The translations under genes were made by a program, and so were the position numbers. 7,634 nt of DNA, taken from assembly GCA_020850915.1 (NCBI GenBank), contig JADZDV010000533.1:1-7634 (forward strand), given 5' to 3'. Source of the DNA: Chloroflexota bacterium. GTDB taxonomy: Bacteria; Chloroflexota; UBA6077; JADZDV01. Shown in pieces: positions 1 to 5,126 of the stretch (position 1 is its first letter; the number at the start of each line of letters is the position of its first letter). The notes under the pieces were generated by a model. That model was not told where the DNA came from. It ran no database searches and saw only the letters and a program-made list of their open reading frames with translations.

Positions 1-305
1 ACGGTCACTAGATCAGGGTGCACCGCCTGGGCAACTGGGAGCTGCTGCTCGATCGCTTGCGCCGCGGTCGAGCCGGAGACAGCCAGGTTGACCAGCCGTG
101 AGCCCCGTGGGAGACGTGCGTGCAGCAATGGGACCCAGCCATCGCGCTCGGGGTCGTTGGCGCCGACGCCAACGCCATCCGATGCGCCGATGGCGACGTA
201 GACCAGAGGTTGGGGGGAAAGACCAAACGAGGCCGACCAGGGCCCCGAACAGCCGACGAGCGTGAGCAGCACCCCGAGCAGGGCAGCCAGACGGAACAGC
301 ACCAT
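1..305 (-). CDS. SGNH/GDSL-type hydrolase, lipoprotein (partial, 3' end outside window)
   Basis: The reverse strand is open from an ATG at 305 to the left edge (101 codons, no stop). Residues 1-19 form a lipoprotein signal: a short basic start, a Leu/Val-rich core and the lipobox LVGC, with Cys19 as the predicted lipidated residue. After a linker comes VYVAIGASDGVGVGA (36-49), which fits SGNH block I with Ser42 in the nucleophile position (GAS replacing the usual GDS), and then LVNLAVSGSTAAQ (71-83), which fits block II with its conserved Gly. The SGNH family hydrolyses esters or thioesters; the substrate cannot be told, and the C-terminal Asp-His block is outside the window. The product should be anchored outside the cytoplasmic membrane. 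An in-frame GTG at 326 would add seven residues; neither start has a clear Shine-Dalgarno. The gene is divergent from the repeat-protein gene, with a shared 125-bp control region. Confidence 0.85.
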   Translation of the reverse strand, partial: MVLFRLAALLGVLLTLVGCSGPWSASFGLSPQPLVYVAIGASDGVGVGANDPERDGWVPLLHARLPRGSRLVNLAVSGSTAAQAIEQQLPVAQAVHPDLVT

Positions 306-329
306 CCGCGAGGAGAGAGGGAACACCGG

Positions 330-413
330 CGACTCGACAGAAAGTATACGGGATTCGGACGGGCGGACGGGCTCGCGCCGAGCGACTCGACGCGGGCGCC
401 GAGCCGACTCGAC
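330..413. repeat. three direct copies of CGACTCGAC in a divergent promoter region
   Basis: The 9-mer CGACTCGAC occurs at 330-338, 383-391 and 405-413. The last two lie inside a longer imperfect duplication: 375-391 and 396-413 share GCGCCGAGC followed by GACTCGAC, differing by one inserted C. These two copies are 22 bp apart, about two helical turns, and would lie about 50 and 73 bp upstream of the predicted start of the minus-strand SGNH transcript; the third overlaps that start. This spacing suits a DNA-binding regulator, but the protein is unknown. Confidence 0.5.
343..348 (-). promoter_or_regulatory. candidate -10 box (TATACT) for the SGNH lipoprotein gene
   Basis: Read on the minus strand, 348 to 343 is TATACT, five of six matches to TATAAT, in the only AT-rich pocket of the divergent gap. 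It predicts transcription starting near 336, about 30 nt before the ATG at 305. No -35-like hexamer sits 16-18 bp upstream (that stretch is G/C only), as at activator-dependent promoters. The surrounding GTATAC is itself palindromic, so it might also serve rightward transcription. Inferred from consensus only. Confidence 0.35.
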
Positions 414-430
414 TGCGCCGGTCAGCCGGA

Positions 431-2719
431 ATGAGCCGCTGCCGGTATCCCAACGCTGCTCGTGTTCTGCGTCAGTCAGTCGTGCTGGTTACGGCGCTCG
501 CCGCGGCGGGCCTGGCGGCACTGGCGCCGCTCGCGGCCCCGGCGAACAGCCGCGTGTTGCTGCCGGTGGCGAAGTTGTCTCTGATGGATGGGCTCTCCCA
601 GGCCGATCGCCAGAATGTGGCCGTCGCGGAGGAGAGCATTCGCCTGGGCGATGACCCGGCGTTCAGACTCTCCGACAGCCGGAGGTTTGGCGTCTACGTC
701 TCCAATCCGCGAGCGCTTGCCGGGATCTTCGACGTCGTGACCGCGGCCTACTCGACGACGGGCGTCGGCGTCACGCCAGAGCTCGAAGTGCGAAGCTCCG
801 TGGATTCCAGCGTCTGGAGCGAGTGGGTCGCGGCGGCGCCGGGCCAGCCGGTGAGCGTCGCGCCGGGCCGCGTGGTCCAGTACCGAGTCACCCTCACCGG
901 AGACGAGGATGCTCCTGGCGGCGAGCTTCGCGATCTTCAGCTCGACCTCCTGGCCAGCGGCGCCGATGCGTCGCCATCGCCGAAGAACAACCCCACCGCG
1001 CGGGTCTTTGGGACTCGCGAGGGGCTGGTCGGCCGGAAGACAGCCAACGGCCACACGATAGTGGAGAAGGACCGCTTCGTCGCATTGCCTTCCAGGCGGG
1101 CGCTGAACCCGCTGGACAAGACGGACTATCAGGTCAAAGTGACCTACAGAGGCAAGTCCGTCGTTCTCCCGGTCTGGGACGTGGGCCCCTGGAACACGCG
1201 CGACAACTACTGGGACGACAGGCGAGAGACCTGGGCCGACCTGGCACGCTTCCTTCCCCAGGCGCATGCGGCCTGGAAGAACGATTACAACGATGGCCGC
1301 GACCAGTTCGGTCGCTGGGTCACCGTTCCCGCGTCGATTGATATCGCCGATGGCGCGTTCATCGACGATCTCGGCATGCGCAACAGCGACTGGGTGGACG
1401 TCACGTTCCTCTGGGTTGACGCTGACTCGCCTTCCCGGCCGGAGTACCCGCCGGTGCTGGGTCTGAAGCCTGAGCCAAAGCCGGCCGGTCCGCCGCCTGA
1501 CGGGATGGTCTGGTACTTCGCGGAGGGCAGCACGGTGACGCCGTTCCAGACCTGGTTTCACATCTGGAACCCCAATCCCGAGCCCGCCAAGGCGACGTTC
1601 ACCCTGATGATGAGCGATGGCAGCACCGCCACGAGCGAGGTGATCCTGGAGGCCCAGGCAAGGACCTCGGTGGATGCGAAGTCGATCGCTCCCAATGCGG
1701 AGTTCAGCACGCGGGTGGACGCGACCAGGCCGGTCATGATCGAGCGAGCGGAGTTCTTTCGCCGCGACGGCCATGCTTCGGTCGGGACGACCTCGCCGGC
1801 GACGACCTGGTACCTGGCCGACGGCTCGAGCCAGGAGCCGTACGAGACCTGGCTGCTGATCCAGAACCCGGGCGCCTCGCCCGCGAAGGTGACGCTCGCC
1901 TTCATGCGAGACAACGGCGAGCAGGTTGTCAAGGAGGTGCGTCTCGATCCGACTGCGCGGAAGAGCCTCTTCGCGAACGAGCTGATCCCGGACAGCACGT
2001 TTGCGACGAAGGTGGTGAGCGATCAGCCGATCGTGGTGGAGCGTACCGTCTTCCTGACCAATGGCGGCGGCGACAACGTCATGGCGGCGCCGAGCCTCTC
2101 CAGAGACTGGTACTTCGCGGAGGGCTCTACCGCGGACGGACAGGACTGCTGGATCACGCTTGCAAACCCCGGACGGAGCACGGCGAAAGCCACGTTGCGC
2201 TACCTCAAGGAGGACGGCTCCACGTTGAAGCAGACGCTGAAGGTCGGGCCGACGTCCCGCCAGGCGATCCGAGTCCGCGACCAGTTGCCTGACGCGCGGT
2301 TCGGCGTGGCGATCGAATCTGACCAGCCGATCGTCGCCGAGCGCGCGATCTATTTTGGCGGCGACGGCAACGGCAATGGCACGGGGGCGCACGCCTCCCT
2401 GGGCGCGACGGACCTCTCGAAGAGCTGGTACCTGCCGGAAGGCTCCACTCAGTCGCCGTTCCAGACGCTGCTGATGGTCGCCAATCCCAGCTCGCATGAC
2501 GCCCGCCTGCGCATCCAGGTCGCTCGCAAAGGCGGAGACGTGGCCACCCGCGAAGTCGATCTCGGCGCGACTACACGACTGACGCTCAACCTCGCCGACA
2601 TGGCGCCCGACGCCGCGGTGTCCACGGTCGTAACGGCCGACCGGGGTGTGGTGGTCGAGCGGACGATGTACTTCAACGATGGAACTGGCGGAACGAACAC
2701 CCTCGGCATCCCGCGCTAG
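431..2719 (+). CDS. secreted protein: N-terminal beta domain, RlpA-like double-psi beta-barrel, four C-terminal ~100-residue repeats
   Basis: 762 residues from ATG 431; the upstream Shine-Dalgarno is weak. Residues 1-38 are a signal peptide (basic start, Ala/Leu/Val core, cleavage near APA-NS). Residues ~60-175 look like a beta-sandwich (SSVWSEWV, VQYRVTL). Residues ~190-330 carry RlpA/expansin-like double-psi barrel landmarks: KTANGH (203-208), FVALPS (216-221), GKSVVLPVWDVGPWN (241-255, Asp250 where the family has DRGP) and IDIADGAFIDDLGM (303-316). About 47 residues are inserted between the last two. The RlpA catalytic Glu (TANGE) is His208 and the AAH histidine is absent, so glycan cleavage is doubtful and binding more likely. 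Residues 361-762 are four repeats starting at Trp361, 460, 560 and 666 (WYFAEGST or close), each ending near VERxxxF; they resemble the DUF5719-like repeats of secreted Chloroflexota and Actinobacteria proteins. Likely a cell-wall-associated or surface protein; the exact role is unknown. Confidence 0.88.
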   Translation: MSRCRYPNAARVLRQSVVLVTALAAAGLAALAPLAAPANSRVLLPVAKLSLMDGLSQADRQNVAVAEESIRLGDDPAFRLSDSRRFGVYVSNPRALAGIFDVVTAAYSTTGVGVTPELEVRSSVDSSVWSEWVAAAPGQPVSVAPGRVVQYRVTLTGDEDAPGGELRDLQLDLLASGADASPSPKNNPTARVFGTREGLVGRKTANGHTIVEKDRFVALPSRRALNPLDKTDYQVKVTYRGKSVVLPVWDVGPWNTRDNYWDDRRETWADLARFLPQAHAAWKNDYNDGRDQFGRWVTVPASIDIADGAFIDDLGMRNSDWVDVTFLWVDADSPSRPEYPPVLGLKPEPKPAGPPPDGMVWYFAEGSTVTPFQTWFHIWNPNPEPAKATFTLMMSDGSTATSEVILEAQARTSVDAKSIAPNAEFSTRVDATRPVMIERAEFFRRDGHASVGTTSPATTWYLADGSSQEPYETWLLIQNPGASPAKVTLAFMRDNGEQVVKEVRLDPTARKSLFANELIPDSTFATKVVSDQPIVVERTVFLTNGGGDNVMAAPSLSRDWYFAEGSTADGQDCWITLANPGRSTAKATLRYLKEDGSTLKQTLKVGPTSRQAIRVRDQLPDARFGVAIESDQPIVAERAIYFGGDGNGNGTGAHASLGATDLSKSWYLPEGSTQSPFQTLLMVANPSSHDARLRIQVARKGGDVATREVDLGATTRLTLNLADMAPDAAVSTVVTADRGVVVERTMYFNDGTGGTNTLGIPR
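1511..2716 (+). repeat. four tandem protein repeats (WYFAEGST-type) within the secreted protein
   Basis: Repeat starts are at nucleotides 1511, 1808, 2108 and 2426, giving periods of 99, 100 and 106 residues and a last unit of 97. Each unit opens with WYFAEGST, WYLADGSS, WYFAEGST or WYLPEGST, has a middle xxxNP motif (IWNPNP, IQNPGA, LANPGR, VANPSS), an xxSVDAKS/xxSLFANE/xxAIRVRD/xxTLNLAD stretch and ends with an I/V/AER-x-x-x-F strand. The units differ widely in sequence, so this is old protein-level duplication, not recent DNA duplication. The third unit has a Gly/Asn-rich insert. Confidence 0.85.
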
Positions 2720-2780
2720 ACCGCGCCACGGTCTGGCTGGGTCGCGATCGGCCGGCATCGCGCTATCGCGGGATGCCGGC
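2704..2780. terminator. convergent-gene hairpin cluster, likely bidirectional terminator
   Basis: Three overlapping inverted repeats cover the 43-bp gap and both stop codons. (a) 2715-2737 forms a 9-bp stem (one G-U pair) with loop CGCCA, starting inside the last codons of the plus-strand gene. (b) 2751-2759 pairs with 2772-2780 (GCCGGCATC/GATGCCGGC). (c) 2704-2719 pairs with 2763-2778, 15 of 16 positions, spanning both stop codons. Structures b and c share an arm and a and c overlap, so they cannot form together. There is no U-run, so this would be a hairpin-only terminator, a form often proposed for GC-rich bacteria. Confidence 0.5.
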
Positions 2781-3407
2781 TGACTCCAGCAGCAGGACGG
2801 TCGTCGTCTCGGGTAACGAGCTCCGGGTCACGGTCAACCGCTGGACCGTCTTGATCTCTTCCAAGCCCATCTCGCGGCGAAAGCGATCGACGGGCTCCAG
2901 TTTGATTGGGAGTCCCGAGAGGCCGTAGTGCATCGGGACGATCAGCTTCGGCTCGAGCTGGCTGGCGATCTCGGCCGCCTCCGCTGGGGAGACGGTGCAG
3001 ACACCGCCAACGGGCAGCAGCAAGACGTCCGGGTCCTTGAGCGCGTCGATCTGATCCGGATTCAGTGTCTTGCCGACATCGCCCAGGTGGCACACCGTCA
3101 GGTCGTCAAGCTCGAAGCGGTAGGCGGTGTTCTTCGTGCGCTCGGCCCCGCCTCGCTCGCCCGGCGTCGCCACGCCGGTGATCGAGGCCCCGCCGATCTC
3201 ATACTCGCCGGGGCCGCGGACGACCCGCGCGTCTCCTGGCAACGTTAGGACTGACGAATGGTTCGGGCTGTCGTGCGAGACTGTCACGATGCTGGCAGTC
3301 AGCCGGTTCAGGTTGAAGCCGAGCGAGCGGTCGAACGGGTCGGTGATGATGCTGACATCCCGACCCCGTAGTCGAAAACAGGAGTGACCATACCAGGTGA
3401 TATCCAC
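2763..3407 (-). CDS. MBL-fold (metallo-beta-lactamase superfamily) hydrolase, UlaG-like, degenerate metal motif
   Basis: I place the start at GTG 3407 (214 residues, beginning MDITWYGHSCFRLRG), because GGAAGGA lies 4-5 nt upstream and UlaG-like/COG2220 proteins begin this way. An in-frame ATG at 3437 adds ten residues but has no Shine-Dalgarno and falls on the predicted -10 box. Family landmarks, numbered from the GTG: WYGHSCF (5-11), ITDPFDRS (21-28), RGPGEYEIGG (64-73), HLGD (107-110) and VPMHYG (157-162, His160). The metal motif, normally SHDHPxH or HxHxDH, reads SHDSPNH at 44-50: His45 and His50 remain, but the second His is Ser47 and the Asp is Asn49. Family members are cytoplasmic hydrolases of phosphodiesters, lactones or similar bonds; the substrate here is unknown. 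No signal peptide. Convergent with the repeat-protein gene and divergent from the S41 peptidase gene. Confidence 0.9.
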   Translation of the reverse strand: MDITWYGHSCFRLRGRDVSIITDPFDRSLGFNLNRLTASIVTVSHDSPNHSSVLTLPGDARVVRGPGEYEIGGASITGVATPGERGGAERTKNTAYRFELDDLTVCHLGDVGKTLNPDQIDALKDPDVLLLPVGGVCTVSPAEAAEIASQLEPKLIVPMHYGLSGLPIKLEPVDRFRREMGLEEIKTVQRLTVTRSSLPETTTVLLLESAGIPR

Positions 3408-3411
3408 GTGA

Positions 3412-3418
3412 TCCTTCC
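3412..3418 (-). promoter_or_regulatory. Shine-Dalgarno (GGAAGGA) deciding the MBL start
   Basis: On the minus strand GGAAGGA (3418 to 3412) ends four nt before GTG 3407. It is the best ribosome-binding site in this part of the window and supports GTG 3407 over ATG 3437. Confidence 0.65.
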
Positions 3419-3435
3419 GTACGTCCGTGACGTAC
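3419..3435. promoter_or_regulatory. 17-bp palindrome GTACGTC-cgt-GACGTAC, candidate operator
   Basis: Perfect 7-bp arms separated by 3 bp, in the 95-bp gap between the divergent MBL and S41 genes. It lies between the MBL Shine-Dalgarno and the predicted extended -10 box, so it would cover the MBL transcription start, a typical repressor position. A dyad of this size is typical of dimeric helix-turn-helix regulators. A related 8-bp palindrome, AGACGTCT, lies at 3465-3472. The regulator is not in this window. Confidence 0.5.
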
Positions 3436-3444
3436 ATCGTAACA
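3436..3444 (-). promoter_or_regulatory. candidate extended -10 promoter (TGT-TACGAT) for the MBL gene
   Basis: Minus strand 3444 to 3436 reads TGTTACGAT: a TGn extension directly before TACGAT (4 of 6 to TATAAT). No -35 is visible, which an extended -10 promoter can tolerate. The start would fall near 3429, inside the palindrome, with a leader of about 22 nt to GTG 3407. Consensus match only. Confidence 0.35.
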
Positions 3445-3479
3445 ACGAGAAAAGCTAGCCCGCCAGACGTCTCGGGGAG

Positions 3480-3485
3480 TAGAAT
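3480..3485 (+). promoter_or_regulatory. candidate -10 box (TAGAAT) for the S41 peptidase gene
   Basis: TAGAAT matches TATAAT at five of six positions; upstream only a weak -35 (TAGCCC, 3456-3461, 18-bp spacing) is visible. Transcription would start near 3492, leaving 11 nt to ATG 3503 or 38 nt to ATG 3530. The second start, with CAGAGG nine nt before it, would fit this promoter better. Confidence 0.3.
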
Positions 3486-3502
3486 CCGAAATTCCGCCAG
3501 TC

Positions 3503-4930
3503 ATGGCTATTGTCCAGAGGCTCACGCACATGCTTCGACTACGCGCTCTGCTCACTGTCGCCTTCGTCCTAGCGGTGCTTCTGAGCCCCGCGCCGATGGC
3601 GCGTCCGGTCTTCGCAGCCACTGACACGCCGCGCAACGTCGCCCAGCAGCCTGCGCCGACGACTGACCAGTCGGCGGACTCCCAGGGCCGCGCCCAGACG
3701 CTCGCGATACTCCGCCAGGCGTACGACCTTCTGATGGACCGCTTCGTCCATGCTCCGGACCCGGCGGAGCTCCTGACGGCGGCCTGGGGTGGGATCACGC
3801 GCGAGCTGATCGGCGACGGGATGAACCTCAAAGACGCCTCCCTGCCGCCGCTGCCCGCGAATCGGGAGCAGGCGTGGACCGTCTTCCGCGATCGGCTGGC
3901 GAAGTTGATGGCGGACGAAGACCCGCCGGCGGAGATCGACTTGAAGGCGCCCGGCATCGTTGCGATGACGCGCTCCCTCGAGGACGGACACACCGCCTTT
4001 CTCACTGCGAAGGTGTACAAGGAGTTCCTGAACTACCTCCGCGGCGACTCCCGCTACGAGGGCATCGGCATTCGGCCGCGCCGGCCTGGGGTGACGGTCA
4101 GCGAGGTCTTCCCGGGTAGCCCCGCGGAGAAGGCTGGCTTGCAGGTTGGCGACCAGATCATCGCCGTCAACGGCGAATCGACCGAGAACCGCTCTCTGGA
4201 GGATGTTGCCACCCTGATCCGTGGCCCAGAAGGCACGCCCGTCAACCTCGTGATCCTGCGTTCCAGGACCAACGAGACCCTCAACATCCAGGTCGTGCGC
4301 GCGCGGATCAAGATCGAGTTCGTCACCACCCAGATGATCCAGGGAGACATCGCGTACATTCGACTGCTTGGCTTCCCCGATCCAAGTGTCGCGGACCGGA
4401 TCGAGGCGTTCATGGGGCAGCTACAGTCGAACGGCGCCAAGGCGCTGATCGTGGACCTCCGCGGGAACGCCGGCGGCCGAGTGGACGTGGGCGTGCGACT
4501 GCTGAACCGGTTCATCTCGAGCGGGCCGCTCTTCCAGTTCGTGGATCGCTCGGGCACGAATCGGATGTTCACGGCCAGTGGGCCGGCCTGGTCGCACCCT
4601 CTGCCGATGGCCGTGCTGATCGACGGCGGCACGGCGTCGATGGGCGAGATCTTTGCCGAGGCGATGAAGGAGCGAGGCCTCGCGCGGATCGTTGGCCAGC
4701 GCTCATCTGGCAACGTGGCAGCGGCTCAGGTGTTCGCCCTGACCGACGGTTCGGCGGTGCAGGTCACGATTCTGGAGATTCTTAGCGGTACCGGCGTCGT
4801 GCTCAATAAGATCGGCGTGGCGCCGGACGACGTGATGGAGACCTCGCTGGCGGACGCCGAGAGAGGGCGCGACGTTCCCCTGGAGCACAGCGTGCTCTAC
4901 CTGAGAGAGCAGATCGCCAGGGCTCAGTGA
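3503..4930 (+). CDS. exported PDZ-domain S41-family peptidase (CtpA-like), catalytic lysine missing
   Basis: 475 residues from ATG 3503; ATG 3530 (Met10) is an equally good start, with CAGAGG before it and a classic signal-peptide n-region after it. The signal peptide ends near VFA-A (residue ~38). Residues 48-180 are the usual S41 N-terminal helical part, with LEDGHTAFL near its end. The PDZ domain covers 185-272 (YEGIGIRPR, GSPAEKAGLQVGDQIIAVNG). The S41 domain follows from ~283: GDIAYIRLLGF, VDLRGNAGG (317-325) and GGTASMGEIFAEAM, with Ser379 in the nucleophile position of the GTAS-x-x-E motif. C-terminal processing peptidases have Lys 25 residues later in TFGKGTVQ; here the stretch is RSSGNVAAAQ, with Asn404 at that place. 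It should act outside the cytoplasmic membrane on protein C-termini or misfolded proteins, by changed chemistry or as a non-cleaving binder. Divergent from the MBL gene. Confidence 0.92.
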   Translation: MAIVQRLTHMLRLRALLTVAFVLAVLLSPAPMARPVFAATDTPRNVAQQPAPTTDQSADSQGRAQTLAILRQAYDLLMDRFVHAPDPAELLTAAWGGITRELIGDGMNLKDASLPPLPANREQAWTVFRDRLAKLMADEDPPAEIDLKAPGIVAMTRSLEDGHTAFLTAKVYKEFLNYLRGDSRYEGIGIRPRRPGVTVSEVFPGSPAEKAGLQVGDQIIAVNGESTENRSLEDVATLIRGPEGTPVNLVILRSRTNETLNIQVVRARIKIEFVTTQMIQGDIAYIRLLGFPDPSVADRIEAFMGQLQSNGAKALIVDLRGNAGGRVDVGVRLLNRFISSGPLFQFVDRSGTNRMFTASGPAWSHPLPMAVLIDGGTASMGEIFAEAMKERGLARIVGQRSSGNVAAAQVFALTDGSAVQVTILEILSGTGVVLNKIGVAPDDVMETSLADAERGRDVPLEHSVLYLREQIARAQ

Positions 4931-4947
4931 GCGCTTCTAGCTCGCGA

Positions 4948-4962
4948 GGTCGCGCCACGACC
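4948..4962. terminator. small hairpin after the S41 peptidase gene
   Basis: GGTCG-CGCCA-CGACC: a 5-bp stem with a 5-nt loop, 17 bp after the stop. The loop CGCCA is the same as in the hairpin at 2715-2737 after the repeat-protein gene, and the stems are similar. No T-run follows. If the small minus-strand gene at 4964-5126 is real, this too is a convergent-gene hairpin. Confidence 0.35.
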
Positions 4963-4963
4963 G

Positions 4964-5126
4964 TCACTGGACCAAAGCCACGGTGAAACCCGCGGACGCT
5001 GCTGGCATGACCATGTGGCTCCCACCGCGGCTCTGGTCTAGCTCGATGTAGCGATGGCACGCGGGACAGTTGAGAGGCGTGGCTGGCGCCGGGTCGGAGG
5101 GGCCGTTCCGACTTTTCGTCTGCCAT
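4964..5126 (-). pseudogene. possible small CPxC (zinc-knuckle-like) protein gene with a one-base frameshift
   Basis: From ATG 5126 on the minus strand, with GAGGA nine nt upstream, the frame reads MADEKSERP and then loses protein-like character. Dropping one base of the C-run (plus-strand GGGG, 5099-5102) joins it to a frame that continues to TGA at 4964-4966. The joined product would be 53 residues, with CPACHRYIELD at 20-30 and a hydrophobic end, GFTVALVQ. The downstream frame has 36 of 46 codons ending in G or C (78%), while the overlapping plus-strand frame at 5054-5152 has 20 of 33 (61%). One CPxC pair plus a His could be half a zinc site. I do not recognise the family. It may be a real gene broken by an indel or sequencing error, or a chance frame. 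Confidence 0.35.

Noticed and set aside
8..453. Two other minus-strand open frames at 8-226 and 13-453
   Set aside because: They lie out of frame with the SGNH lipoprotein frame starting at 305, which carries a lipobox and SGNH blocks I and II; theirs show nothing recognisable.
120..654. Plus-strand open frames at 120-434 and 262-654
   Set aside because: Low-complexity Arg/Gly/Pro-rich readings, antisense to the SGNH gene or out of frame with the repeat-protein gene.
476..2758. Long open frame (about 760 codons) on the minus strand antisense to the repeat protein
   Set aside because: It is Arg/His-rich, low in complexity and has no signal peptide or domain, while the plus strand encodes clear domains and repeats over the same bases. 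Stop-poor antisense frames are expected in GC-rich genes.
5005..5024. Possible 16-codon minus-strand peptide starting at ATG 5014 after GGTGGGAG
   Set aside because: It is the tail of the small CPxC candidate frame, and 16 codons cannot be supported as a separate gene.
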